Numbered from the stretch's first letter, positions 24,093 through 35,175 are shown. The stretch: 64,000 nt of DNA from Papaver somniferum (GCF_003573695.1 NC_039359.1:186394813-186458812), one strand, 5' to 3'. Program-made: numbers and translations. The notes: generated from the letters alone by a model not told the origin.

Positions 24093-24944
24093 TCAGAAAA
24101 TACCATCCAAAAGATTGTAGTTCCTCGAAAGCATCATCTTCAACCGTTTTTGATACCTTTCAGTACTGCTCTTCAAGTTCTGGATTGACTCTTCCACCTT
24201 CTGTGACTCCATGGCCAGAGGTTGCTCTTCTTCCAAAATAGCCTTTGCAGCAGGAACGACATCAGCGAGAATACCGGCTCTGTAGACTTTCACGATGTCA
24301 AGACGATGCCGTAACCAACTCACGTTGAACTTCAGGGATTCATAGTTAGTCACCATGTTCTCCCACTTTTGAATAGTTGGTTCCACGACGACACAGATGG
24401 AAATAATTTCCATTTCAGCGACCATAGGCAAGAGACAATTCACTGTGGAAACCAAAGAAGACGTGCAATGTTACACCACACTCCTGGTAGCAATGTGGCC
24501 GTATCTTTTCCATATCTTCGTGTAAAGAGTCGCGAATTCCTTCCGCACCATAAACCCACCAACGTTCTGGTAGTAGGAAGATAAACACTTCATGCGGATC
24601 TCGAATGACAAACCTGCATTGGGATACTCATGACAAGAAATGACTAAATCGGAGTTTTCCAGATCTACAACGGTTAGCAGGATCGGACTCGAAGGAAGGG
24701 GATAACCAAGTCATCCTCATCAACAATAGTAACGCATGCTTCAAACAGGGTATCTCTGCACAGAAAAAAAAATCTTTTGTCACTCGTTAGCAAACAATGA
24801 AACATATATTGATCAATGAAAGCATACCGGTATAATCTTCTTGACTCGGACGAACCGGGTAGGATAATTATTACGAGAGTCAGACCCCACGCGCTTGACT
24901 GAAAAATCTGGCTGGCTCGAGCATGATCCACTTCTGATTGACAT
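24093..24944 (-). pseudogene. Antisense ORF (aORF) downstream of pol, copy 1
   Basis: A minus-strand gene inside a plus-strand element, as known for some Tat-lineage elements. ATG at 24944 opens exon 1 (MSIRSGSCSSQPDFSV..RVKKIIP), which ends at a GT donor at 24827; an acceptor after a pyrimidine tract lies at about 24756, giving an intron of about 72 bp. Downstream frames, partly broken, read EFATHYTKIWKR (clear in copy 2), VEPTIQKWENMVTNYESLKF, NVSWLRHRLDIVKVY, then a coiled-coil-like tail SQKVEESIQNLKSSTERYQK. The 'xxFNVSWLRHRLDIVK' pattern resembles the PEARLI-4 (phospholipase-like) domain of plant proteins; that is my inference and not certain. Frames in the middle do not join cleanly here. 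Confidence 0.5.
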
Positions 24945-25805
24945 GATAAAGATGAACTTGGAAATATTAAACCTTTGCACTGAAAAGAGGGAGATCATAT
25001 AATTTCACCGGCATATATACTGCGGAAACCCTAAAGAGAAAGAGAAACGGATGCCGAGAAGACAAGATGGGCCTACATTACAGTAAAAAACTCAGCCTCA
25101 GCGAAACGTCCCGTCAAAACACTAATGAAGAGTAAAGAAAAATGAAGATACATACTGGGAACACGCTTGCCAGCATTATTGCTACCACTCCACCGCCAGC
25201 ACCTAGACTCGGAAGCAAAACCAGCGATATGACATGAGGAAGAAGAATCACGTCCCCTTTTGTAGCCGCAACGCTTTTGGAATTTAAATAGGAAGGGATT
25301 TCCTATTTGAAGCCACGCCTGGAAAGAGACAACCAGGCTCGCAATAACAGGATGCACGCTGCCAACAATCCGCGCCACGCTGTGCCAAGCCAATAGGCGG
25401 CGCCACTCCAAATCTAAGCTGATCCAATGCTAACTGCTCATTCCAAGACAATCCAATGCTAGCAGCTCCATTTAGCGCCGAGTTTATGCTGACGGATCCG
25501 TACTGCATTCTCAAGTCTAACCCGGATGGCGCACAATCATTCCAAGCCAATGCCAGCATTCCAGGACGATGCTAACATTCTGCATCTCAACCAACAACCA
25601 CCTCTACCACTCCGCGGCTTAGCTAGCAGCATCACGAGCAGAATCTACACGAAGCCACCAACACAAGAATCATGAATTCTCCTTACCTCCCGAAAAAGGT
25701 TAGACGGATCTTCCTGACCATCTCTTCATGACTTGCCGTTTCGATTTTTTCCTTGTTTGTCACCATCTTATGCTTACCTCGCAACAAGCCCATGTTCCGA
25801 GATAA
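24945..25805. other. 3' untranslated interior of element 1
   Basis: No convincing coding sequence. Contains the putative aORF leader and promoter, then sequence shared with the second element (34331-35160), with several short 'ccaatgctaac' repeats around 25420-25570. Short minus-strand ORFs here do not match a known family. Confidence 0.5.
25013..25019 (-). promoter_or_regulatory. Putative TATA box for the antisense ORF
   Basis: On the minus strand TATATAT lies about 70 bp upstream of the aORF ATG (24944) and is preceded by CT-rich sequence. The second copy keeps it (about 34370). Suggests an internal antisense promoter. Confidence 0.45.
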
Positions 25806-25818
25806 GCAGGGGACTTAA
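25806..25818 (+). other. Polypurine tract of element 1
   Basis: Purine-rich GCAGGGGACTTAA immediately before the LTR at 25819. The same AAGCAGGGGACTTAATG precedes the LTRs at 35176 and 49885, so all three share plus-strand priming. Confidence 0.7.
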
Positions 25819-26019
25819 TGTAATGGTGGTTTTTAGCTTAGGGTTAAAATCGTAAAACCTTAGTCAAACAGTGACATCGCACTTGAGTAGTAATGTCGCC
25901 ACTAGCACATTTATTGAACCATTCAACATGACTGCGTAAAATTACCGGGGTACCTTTTTTATGTATATGCCATGCTCCACGGCAGAGCCCTCGGTACTGA
26001 CTAGCATCATCTCTACACA

Positions 26020-26737
26020 TGCTATCCACGCATGCTAGCCAAACGTGCCAATGGCATGCCATGCCAGCCACATCTCCGCGCCAAGGCATGCCAACCATTC
26101 CAGCCGCACCACGGTGCCAATGGCATACCATGCCAGCCACATCTCCGCGCCAAGGCATGCCAACCATGCCAGACGCACCACGATGCCAATGGCATACCAT
26201 GCTAGCCACATCTCCGCGCCAAGGCATGCCATCCATGCCAACCAAATCCCGCGCCAAGGCATGCCAACCATGCTAACCGCACCACTGTGCCAAAGGCATT
26301 CCATCCCATCCACATCTCCGCGCCAAGGCATGCCAACCATGCCAACCACACCACAGTTCCAATGGCATGGCATGCCATCCACATCTCCTCGCCAAGGCAT
26401 GCCAACCATGCCAGCTGCACCACTGTTCCAAAGGCATGCCATGCCAGCAACATCTCCGTGCCAAGGCATGCCAACAATTCCATCCACACCACTGTGCCAA
26501 TGGCATGCCATGCCAGCCACATCTCTGTGCAAAGGAATCCCAACCATTCCTGCCGCACCACCGTGCCAAAAGCATGCCATGCCAGCCACATCTCCGCGCC
26601 AAGGCATGCCAACCATGCCAGCCGCACCACTGTGCCAATGGCATGCCATGCCAGGCACATCTCCGCGCCAAGGCATTCCAACCATGCCAGCCACATCTCC
26701 GCGCCAAAGCATGCCAACCATGCCAGTCGCACCACTG
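26020..26737 (+). repeat. 69-bp minisatellite in LTR-A, about 10 units
   Basis: Longest minisatellite of the window. Three plus-strand and three minus-strand frames are open for 160-280 codons because the unit equals 23 codons; translations are perfect 23-residue repeats (for example MPATSPRQGMPTMPAAPLCQ on plus). No start context, codon bias or non-repetitive part argues for a protein. Confidence 0.94.
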
Positions 26738-28086
26738 TGCCAAAGCCATGCGTCCCTACCACCACGTCGCTGGCTTCCAAACAGAGGGTTGCAGTAATCA
26801 ACGACTACCCTTCCATCTGAGATGCAGATCTCAGACATACAAGTTCGCCACCTAATGCATGTAAACTTCCGTCCCAAGGCCAAACATCACAGTTTTATGC
26901 AAAAACCCTAATTTTGGCCGTGCCTAAAACATGCCAAAGCCATGCGGCCCTACTACCATGTCGCTGGATGCCAAACGAAGGGTTGCAACAATAACCGACT
27001 ACCCTTCCATCCGAGATTCAGATCTCAGCCGTACAAGTTTTCCACCTAACGCATGGCAACTTCCGGCCCAAGGCCAAACATCACGGTTTATGGCAAAACC
27101 CTAATTTTGGCCGCGCCTAAAACATGCCAAAGCCATGCGGCCCTACCACCATGCCGGTGGATGCCAAACGAAGGGTTGCAGCAATCAATGACTACCCTTC
27201 CATCTGAGATGCAGATCTCAGCCGTACAAATTCTCCACCTAACGCATAGCAACTTCCTGCTCAATGTCAAATATCACGGTTTATGCTAAAATCATAATTT
27301 TGTCGGTGCCTAAAAAATGCCAAAGCCATGCGGTCCTACCACCATGCCGCTGGATGCAAAACAAAGGGTTGCAGCAATCAACGATTACCCTTCCATCTGA
27401 GATGCAAATCTCAGCCGTACAAGTTCACTACCTAACGCATGGCAACTTCCGGCCCAAGGCCAAACATCACGGTTTATGCCAAAACCTAATTTTGGCCGCG
27501 CCTAAAACATGCCAAAGTCATGCGGCCCTACCACCATGCCGCTGGCTGCCAAACGAAGGGTTGCAACAATCAACGGCTACCGTTCCATCTGAGATGCAGA
27601 TCTCAGCCATACAAGAACACCACCTAACGCATGGAAACTTCTGGCCCAAGGCTAAACATCACGGTTTATGACAAAACCCTAATTTTGGTCGCGCCTAAAA
27701 CATGCCAAAGCTATGCGACCCTACCACCATGCCGCTGGCTGCCAAACGAAGGGTTGCAGCAATCAATGACTACCCTTCCATCTGAGATGCAGATCTCAGC
27801 CATACAAATTCTCTAGCTAACGCATATAAACTTCCGTCCCAAGGTCAAACATCACGGTTTATGCCAAAACCTAATTTTGGCCGCGCCTAAAACATGCCAA
27901 AACCATGCGGCCCTACCACCATGCCGCTGGATGCCAAACGAAGGGTTGCAACAATCAACAACTACCCTTCTATCTGAGATACAGATCTTAGCCGTACAAG
28001 TTTGCCACCTAATGCATGGAAACTTCTGGCCTAAGGCCAAACATCATGGTTTATGCCAAAACCCTAATATTGGCCGCGCCTAAAAC
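26738..28086 (+). repeat. 193-bp satellite array 5 (about 7 monomers)
   Basis: Seven monomers, more diverged from each other than those of arrays 1-4. Followed by divergent monomers to 28587 and the 37-bp repeat (28588-28718). Confidence 0.95.
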
Positions 28087-28587
28087 ACCCCAAAGCCGTG
28101 TCGGTTCTACCACATTCCACTGGATGCCAAACGAAGGGTTGCAACAATCAACGGCCGCCCTTCCTCCTGAGATGCAAATCTCAGCCGTACAAGCTTGCCA
28201 TCAAACACATGGCCACTTTTGGCTTAATGCCAAGCACTAATTTTGGCGACGCCTAAACAACGCAAAAATCCTAGCTCGGTCGTGCCTAAACCATTCCACT
28301 GGCTGCAAACCAAGGGTTGCTAAAATCAACGACCACCCTTCCTCATGAGATACGAATCTCAGCCGTACAAACTTGTCACCAAACGATTTATGGAAATCTC
28401 TGAGACACGACACCAATTCTTGGCTACGACGCCAAATCCCTAATTTGGACGTGCCAAGAGCATGCAAGCGCTGCAACCATGCCGCTGGTTTCCAAACGAA
28501 GGGTTGCAACAATCTATGGCTACCTTTCCTCCTGAGATGCAGATCTCATTCGTACAAACCTGCCACCAAACGACTCGTGGCAATGTC

Positions 28588-28718
28588 TTGGTTGCGATGC
28601 TAACTCTTGGTCACGACACCAACTTGGCTGCGATGCTAACTCTCTGGTCACAACACCAACCTGGATACGATGCCTATTCTTTGGTCACGACACCAACTTG
28701 GATACAAACGCCAAATCC
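28588..28718 (+). repeat. About 37-bp tandem repeat in U3, second copy
   Basis: Same three-to-four unit repeat as at 18149, with GATGCTAACTCTTGGTCAC cores and 'caccaacttgg' ends. Confidence 0.75.
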
Positions 28719-29027
28719 TTTGGCCATGCCACACGTAGCAACATGCTACACGTTTTCCACGGAAACACTCGAGACATCAAAACATGTCATAAACTGGGGG
28801 ATGCTCATCAGGGTATTGGTCTGGTGGTTTACAGCGTGCGGGGTACACTAAGCCTGTTACAGGAAAGTGTCATAAAGGTGAGGCGGTTAGTAAATAGAAT
28901 AAGTAATGGTGAAACGTTTCCTTCATTATGGAGACATCAATTCCAGGCGTTACCCGTTACTATTTTCTTCCATATACTCAACCGTTTCCACTTCTTACGA
29001 GACCAGGGTACGTTTCGTTGCGACTTG

Positions 29028-29035
29028 TATAAATA
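29028..29035 (+). promoter_or_regulatory. TATA box of LTR-A copy 2
   Basis: TATAAATA in CTTGTATAAATAGGTCTCAC, same position relative to the LTR end as in the other copies (about 375 bp upstream of it). Confidence 0.75.
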
Positions 29036-29406
29036 GGTCTCACCTATTTCCACCAAAGACAAGCTTTTGGTCAGGAGAATACAACACTCAGAAATCACTT
29101 GTTATCTTTCCCATCTATTAGCTTTCCACTTTCTGATACAAGTCGTCAAACAATTACTCTTCCCGAATCAACTATTCTGGTCTCAACACTCTCTTCGTTT
29201 CCCTCCCTAGACCAAACCTTCTCCTTCACTTTGTGACCGTAGCAAGTATGGAACGACCATTTCTTGGTTCAGGCCGGATTCGTACAAATTTATCTCTCGA
29301 ATCAAAGTACTCCCTTGCAGTACATTGTTTAGGGTTTAGTCTCGTTTTTCTCCCACACACACGAAATTACCGGAATCAGCAGAAACCGTTTTAACCCTAA
29401 AACAAT

Positions 29407-29424
29407 TGGCTACCACAGTGGGAG
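29407..29424 (+). other. Primer binding site of element 2
   Basis: TGGCTACCACAGTGGGAG two bases after the LTR end. It begins with TGG, as expected for pairing with a tRNA CCA 3' end. Deleted in element 1. I cannot name the tRNA. Confidence 0.65.
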
Positions 29425-29484
29425 ATTAATCTCTTGGTTGCAATATCAATTTTAGATTACGCTTTTTAACTCCAACCCAGGAAG

Positions 29485-30645
29485 ATGGTCGGTTTTGGGA
29501 CTGAATCCGTGCCCCCAAGTTCCACTCAGGCGAATGGCAATGTTTCCCCTCCTAACGCAACATCCAACAACGCAATATACGAAGAAGTTTCAAAGCTAGC
29601 TGATTTGGCACGGGTTCAGGAGATACACACCAGGAATATGGATCTGATGAAAGAGGCGATTAACATCATACTCGACTTCCTTATCATCTTAACATCGGAG
29701 TTGAGTGACCCACCTTTCCCGGAAACTCCGGGACTGGGGACTAACGTCCCAGACGATCATTCCCAAGTCAACAGTTTAACTACCAATCAGAAACCAGTAG
29801 GCCAGGAAGCGGACTCATTGGTGGAAAGTTTATGTGAACTCCTACATCTTTCAAAATATCAACGGATGGAGACGTTCATTGCCATCAATCGAATAGCGTT
29901 AAACGCATCCTTGGTTCCTTCGCGTTTGGAAACGTCAAGAATGCCGGAGATGTCCATCAACAATGTCACGTTTACGGACGACGACATGATGGTAGAAGAA
30001 GGACATAACTGGGCCTTACACGTCACATCCCGTATCAAGGATGTGGAATTCAAAAGGGACCTCATCGACATAGGAGCGTCATCCAATGTGGTTACCCTCA
30101 GAACGCTCAGAACAACCAGGGTGCGGCCAAGCGAAGTCATGCGACATCCCACTACGATGACCGGTTTCGAAGGCAACCAAACCAGCACGTATGGATACAT
30201 CAACCTGAATCTGTCAGTAGGACCGGTCCAGTCAAAGGTGAGGTTCAAAGTAATCGAAAAGGATCCAGATTACCATATGATACTGGGAAGGACATGGCTC
30301 CACGATAATAGAATCATTCCTCCAATATATCACCAGTACCTGAAAACCATGCTAAACGGAGAAGTCATCCGCATCACTGCATCGTTATCTCCATATGCGC
30401 TGATCTGTGGCATGGAGATGTTTGAGCCAAAGAAGGTCCCGCAGGGCGCATCCAAGAAAACTCACCACACTCCACTGCCAAAGTGTATGTCAATCGAAGA
30501 AAGCGATGGGCTTGCATCGTTTCACATAGAAAACCCGGTACCACACCACCTCTTAGGAAGAGAAGCGCGTCAGCCTCCACCCGCCAAACCAGAGTTTGGC
30601 TCGCTCTCGTACCAAGAGAGAACGGGCTTTTATCATAAGTCATGA
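29485..30645 (+). CDS. gag remnant-protease ORF of Tat-type gypsy element, copy 2
   Basis: 386 codons from ATG 29485; close relative of 18956-20152 with the same short gag and no recognisable capsid or CCHC knuckle. Protease site reads IDIGASSNVV (Gly-containing DTG-type triad altered to DIG, Asp retained), later DYHMILGRTWLHD where copy 1 has GRPWLHD, and YHQYLK for YHQCLK. The C-terminal about 20 residues differ from copy 1 because of a frameshift near 30540. Gag binds element RNA and protease matures it in intact relatives; here both functions are doubtful. Confidence 0.72.
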   Translation: MVGFGTESVPPSSTQANGNVSPPNATSNNAIYEEVSKLADLARVQEIHTRNMDLMKEAINIILDFLIILTSELSDPPFPETPGLGTNVPDDHSQVNSLTTNQKPVGQEADSLVESLCELLHLSKYQRMETFIAINRIALNASLVPSRLETSRMPEMSINNVTFTDDDMMVEEGHNWALHVTSRIKDVEFKRDLIDIGASSNVVTLRTLRTTRVRPSEVMRHPTTMTGFEGNQTSTYGYINLNLSVGPVQSKVRFKVIEKDPDYHMILGRTWLHDNRIIPPIYHQYLKTMLNGEVIRITASLSPYALICGMEMFEPKKVPQGASKKTHHTPLPKCMSIEESDGLASFHIENPVPHHLLGREARQPPPAKPEFGSLSYQERTGFYHKS

Positions 30646-30871
30646 TGAAAAAAGGAAAACTGTATATCAGCGTCGTTGTTAGCAATTAACAGGGAAGACT
30701 ACCACACAGTCTCTCCGCCCAGCAGAATGAAAACACATTAACGAGCCGCAAGAGGAAGTACCGGATTCACCACGACAGCTACAGGACGAAACCAACTCTA
30801 CCATGGATGAACTTGAGGTTGTCAATGTCGGGAGTGAGTAATCTCCGTGACCCGTCTCAATCAGCTTGACT

Positions 30872-31675
30872 ATGTGCGCAGACGAACGCGCAAAGATGGT
30901 AGACCTTATCAAAGAATATCAAGAAGTATTCGCATGGACATACGAGGAAATTCCTGGCTTGGACGAAAAGATGGTCACTCACCATCTACACATAATTCCC
31001 GGATCCAAACCGATTAAACAAACCCCGAGACAGTTCAGGCACGATGTGGAAGAACAGATCAATATGGAGATTCAAAAGCTACTGGCTGCTGGTTTCATCA
31101 AACCCATTCACCATCCTACCTGGTTGGCCAATGTAGTTCTGATAAAAAAGAAGAACGTCCAAATCAGGTGATGTGTCGATTTTAGGGATCTGAACAATTT
31201 TTGCCCCAAATATGAGTTTCCACTTCCTAACATTGACATGCTGGTAGACGCCACAAGTGGACACGGTATGTTCTCTTTCATGGACAAATACATCGGCTAC
31301 AATCAAATAAAGATGTACGAACACGACGCAAGTAAGACGGTTTTTCGAACTCCTCTCGGAAACTTTTACTATATTGTGATGCCCTTCGGTTTGAAAAATG
31401 CTGGCGCCACCCAACAACGCGCCATGACTACCATTTTTCACGACATGATGCACAAGCAAGTCGAAGATTATGTAAATGACATAGTGGTTAAATCAAAAAC
31501 TCGGGCGGCCCATGTGGAGATTCTGCGGCAGGTGTTTGGAAGGTGTCGCGAGTACAAACTGAAGATGATTCCATTGAAGTATGCTTTTGGTGTCTCTTTG
31601 GGAAAAAAAGCTACTAAATTACTTCGCCGAGGCGACCATAACGCATGTTGGCCGCAGCGGAAAAAAACATGCTGA
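30872..31675 (+). pseudogene. Reverse transcriptase remnant, copy 2
   Basis: Open from ATG 30872 (MCADERAKMVDLIKEYQ .. IKPIHHPTWLANVV) to a TGA at 31169-31171, where copy 1 reads Cys, then open again 31238-31675. The catalytic box reads DYVNDIVVKS: YVDD became YVND, removing a metal-binding Asp. After FGVSLGK the RT thumb and RNase H are gone: about 1.0 kb (equivalent of copy 1 21076 to 22097) is deleted at an A-rich junction near 31607. Dead enzyme. Confidence 0.85.
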
Positions 31676-31748
31676 TTGTCTAGCCACACTAGCATCAAAA
31701 CTACAATTCGAAGGTTCTGAGGAAACCTTGATAGTGAAGTGATGAACC

Positions 31749-33400
31749 GTGGCTTTAACATGGCTTTCACAACCTGAGGAGGCTGAAGCCGACGACTGGA
31801 GAACACCGATTATTCAAGAGCTTAACAGATCGCTTTCCCAGGGAAAGGTCAGTCTCAAAACTTTACAAAATATCTTCATGCTCCGAGGGGTGTTGTACCA
31901 TCGGAACCCATACGATTCATTGTCAAGATGCCTCGGAGAAAAGAGGCGCAACAACAACTCAACCGCGTCCATGGTGAAGTTTGGGGGCTAACACTAGTGG
32001 TAACTCTCTATCTCCGTTTGTAACGCATTGGCTACTACTGGCCAGAAATGGAGGCTCAATCTTAGATGCTTCAAAGAACCTGTTCCAATTATCAAGCGCC
32101 GCCACATTAATTGGAAGTCTTCAATATTGCCCACGTCGGGGACTGGCAGGAGCCATACATCAGTTACCTTGGCGACGGAATACTCCCCACCAACAAGAAG
32201 GACGCAACCAAGATAAAACAAAGGTCCAAGAGATTCATATTCCACAAAGGAATCTTATATCGTAAAAGCTTTGGAGGAAGTTTGCTATGGTATTTGAACG
32301 AAGCAGAAATTCCGATCATGCTGAAAGAAATGCACGAAGGCGAACACCAAGGAAAACAGAAGTTATTCCTTCAGATACACGACAAATACTACTGGAAAAC
32401 CATGAAGGATGATGCAACTGTTTTTGTTCAGAGATGCCAAAATGTCAAATCCACGGAAACCTTATCCATGTGCCGTCGACTCCTCTGCACTCAATAAGCA
32501 GTCTGTGGCCCTTTTATAGCTGTGGACTCGACATCATTGGATAGATCAACCCGATGTCTTCAAAACAGCACGAGTACATAATAACGACAACTGAGTATTT
32601 CACCAAATGGGTCGAAGCCATATCTTTACGAGGAACTACTGCAGCCACAATCGCTGCATTCATTAAGGAGTACATCATTTGCCGATTTGGCGTGCCTAAA
32701 CATATCATCACCGACAACGACACTCCTTTTGCCAACAAGCAAGTACGGGAATTACTTGAGGAATATGGAATTAAGCAAGTTTTCTCCACCGTGTACTATC
32801 CCCAAGGAAACGGACGAGATGAAAGCACTAACAAAACTTTGATCTGAATCTTCAGTCGGATAGTGCACGATAATCCTCGGACATGGCACGAACAATTGCC
32901 AATAGAAGTTTAGGCGCATCGGACATCACCAAGAATTTCCACTGGCGCCTCTCCCTACTCCCTCGTCACGTCGCAAACGCCATCCTCCCAACAGAAGTTA
33001 AAATCCCATCAGCTAGGATTACCGAAGCAAGCGGAGTTCGATGGAATGAAGCTGAAGCATTGAGCGCCAGGGAAGCAGAGTTGGACATTGTGGATTCCAG
33101 AAGATCCAGAGCGGAAGAACACGCACAAGCGTACATAAGTAGGGTTCCAGAGCATATAACAAAGCCGTGAATCCTTGGGTTTTTCAAGTGGGAGATTTTG
33201 TACTGAAGACTGCCAAACACATCCAACAAGACGCGTCCACACCAAAATTCTCCCCAAAATAGGAATGGCCTTATATAGTCACGAAAGCGTACAACAGTGG
33301 ATACTACAAGGTTGTTAAGGAAGACGGAGGAAAACTGGAAGCAGTCATCAACGGAAAATGGCTCAAGGCATACTACGCCTGACTGTCGCCTCACACCTCG
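31749..33400 (+). pseudogene. Pol 3' part and integrase remnant, copy 2
   Basis: Linker and integrase. Zinc module 32111-32450 (MHEGEHQGK .. VFVQRCQN) loses its last Cys through a one-base loss in an A run. Core 32554-32847 stays open: TTTEYFTKWVEAI, VPKHIITDNDTPFANKQV, YYPQGNGRDESTNKTLI then TGA. C-terminal part to about 33400 has further stops (for example after KFSPK). Together with copy 1, the original frame can be followed, but neither copy is functional. Confidence 0.8.
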
Positions 33401-33439
33401 CCATATCATAGCACGGCTATCCAGAAAGAAACCAAACAC

Positions 33440-34330
33440 CTCGCAACTACATAACTCAGAAAAGCCCATCCAACAGATTGTAGTTCCTCGAAAGCATCAT
33501 CTTCAACCGGTTTTGATACCTTTCAGTCCTGCTCTTCAAATTATGGATTGACTCTTCCATCTATGACTCCATGGACAGAGCTTTCTCCTCTTCCAAAATA
33601 TCCTTTGCAGCAGGAACGACATCAGCGAGAATACCGTCTCTGTATACCTTCACGATGTCAAGACGATGCCGCAACCAACTCACGTTGAACTTCAGGGATT
33701 CACAGGTAGACACCATGTTCTCCAAATTTTGAATAGTTGGTTCCACGATGATACTGATGGACTTTCCATTTCAGTGACCATAGAAAAGAGACAATTCACC
33801 GTGGAAACCAAAGCAGACGCGTAATGTTGCACCACACTCCTGGTAGCGATGTGGACGTCTCTTTTCCATATCTTCGTGTAATGAGTCGCGAATTCCTTCC
33901 GCACCAAAAACCCACCAACGTTCTGGTAGTTAGAAGATAAACACTTCATGCGGATCTCGAACGACAAACCTGCATTGGGATACTCATGACAAGAAATACC
34001 TAAATCGGCGTTTTTCATATCTACAACGGTTGGCAGGATCGTACTCGAAGGAAGGGGGAAACCAAGTCATCCTCATCAACAATAGTCACGCATGCTTCAA
34101 ACAGGGTATCTCTGCACAAAAAAAAAATCTTTTGTCACTCGTTAGCAAACAATGAAACATATATTGATCAATGAAAGCATACCGGTATAATCTTCTTGAC
34201 TCGGACGAACCGGGTAGTAGAATTGATACGAGAGTCAGACCCCACGCGCTTGACTGAAGAATCTGGATGGCTCGAGGATCATCCACTTCTGATTGACATG
34301 ATAAAGATGAACTCGGCAAGAAGAAACCTT
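33440..34330 (-). pseudogene. Antisense ORF (aORF), copy 2
   Basis: Counterpart of 24093-24944. The main open frame 33692-34018 reads MKNADLGISCHEYPNAGLSF, KCLSSNYQNVGGFLVRKEF, ATHYTKIWKRDVHIATRSVV and STVNCLFSMVTEMES; after a frame change 33561-33746 gives EPTIQNLENMVSTCESLKFN, VSWLRHRLDIVKVYRDGI and a Glu/Ala-rich tail. Possible PEARLI-4-like domain (WKR..HIATRSV.. and ..FNVSWLRHRLDIVK). First exon near 34200-34300 has decayed. Retained similarity between copies on the coding strand suggests it was once translated. Confidence 0.5.
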
Positions 34331-35161
34331 TGCACTGAAAAGAGGGAGATGATATAATTTCACCGGTATATATACTGCGGAAACCCTAAAGAGAAAGAGA
34401 AACGGATGCCAAGCGGATAAGATGGGCCTATATTACAGCCAAAAACTCAGCCTCAGCGAAATGTCCAGTCAAAACACTAATCAAGAGTAAAGAAAAATGA
34501 AGATATGTACTGGGAACACGCTTTCCAGTGTTATTACTACCACTCCACCTCCAATATCGAGACTCAGAAGCAAAACCAGCGATATGACATGAGGAGGAAG
34601 AATCACGTCCCCTTTTATAGCCGCATCGCTTTTGGAATTTAAATAAGGAAGGGATTTCCTATTTGAAGCCACGTCTGGAAAGAGGCAAACAGGATCGCAA
34701 TAGCAGGCTGCAAGCTGCCAACAGTGCGCGCCATGCTTTTCCAAGCCAATAGTCCGCGCCACTCCAAATCTAAGACGATCCAATGCTAACTTCTCATTCC
34801 AAGACAATCCAATGCTAGCAGCTCCAATTAGCGCCGAGTCTATGCTGACGGCTCCGTCCTGCATTCTCAAATCTAACCCGGATGGCGCACAACCATTCCA
34901 AGCCGATGCCAGCATTCCAGGTCGATGTTAACATTCTGCATCTCAACCAGAAACCACCTCTACCACTCCGCGGCCTAGCTAGCAGCATCACAAGAAGAAT
35001 TTACACGAAGCCACCAACACAAGAATCACGAATTCTCCTTACCTCCCAAAAAAGGTTAGACGGATCTTCCTGACCATCTCTTCATGACTTTCCTTTTCGA
35101 TTTTGTCCTTGTCTGTCACCATCTTATGCTTACCTCACAACAAAGCCCATGTTCCGAGCTA
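34331..35161. other. 3' untranslated interior of element 2
   Basis: Aligned to 24945-25805; no supported gene. The minus-strand ORF at 34481-34915 is a shadow without family match. Confidence 0.5.
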
Positions 35162-35175
35162 AGCAGGGGACTTAA
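35162..35175 (+). other. Polypurine tract of element 2
   Basis: AGCAGGGGACTTAA immediately before the LTR at 35176, same as at 25806 and 49871. Confidence 0.7.

Larger units (their letters stand above)
25819..29404 (+). mobile_element. LTR-A copy 2 (shared middle LTR, complete)
   Basis: Complete 3.59-kb LTR. It starts TGTAATGGTGG and ends CCCTAAAACA, followed by a primer binding site. TTAGGGTTAAAA near the start and TTTTAACCCTAA near the end form a subterminal inverted repeat. Interior: 69-bp minisatellite of about 10 units, seven 193-bp monomers, divergent monomers, 37-bp repeat, TATA at 29028, R/U5. It serves as 3' LTR of element 1 and 5' LTR of element 2, the usual product of recombination between tandem copies. 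Confidence 0.88.

Noticed and set aside
26035..26883. 282-codon minus-strand ORF of 23-residue repeats (also 35235-36128)
   Set aside because: Runs through the 69-bp minisatellite whose length is divisible by three; several other frames are equally open.
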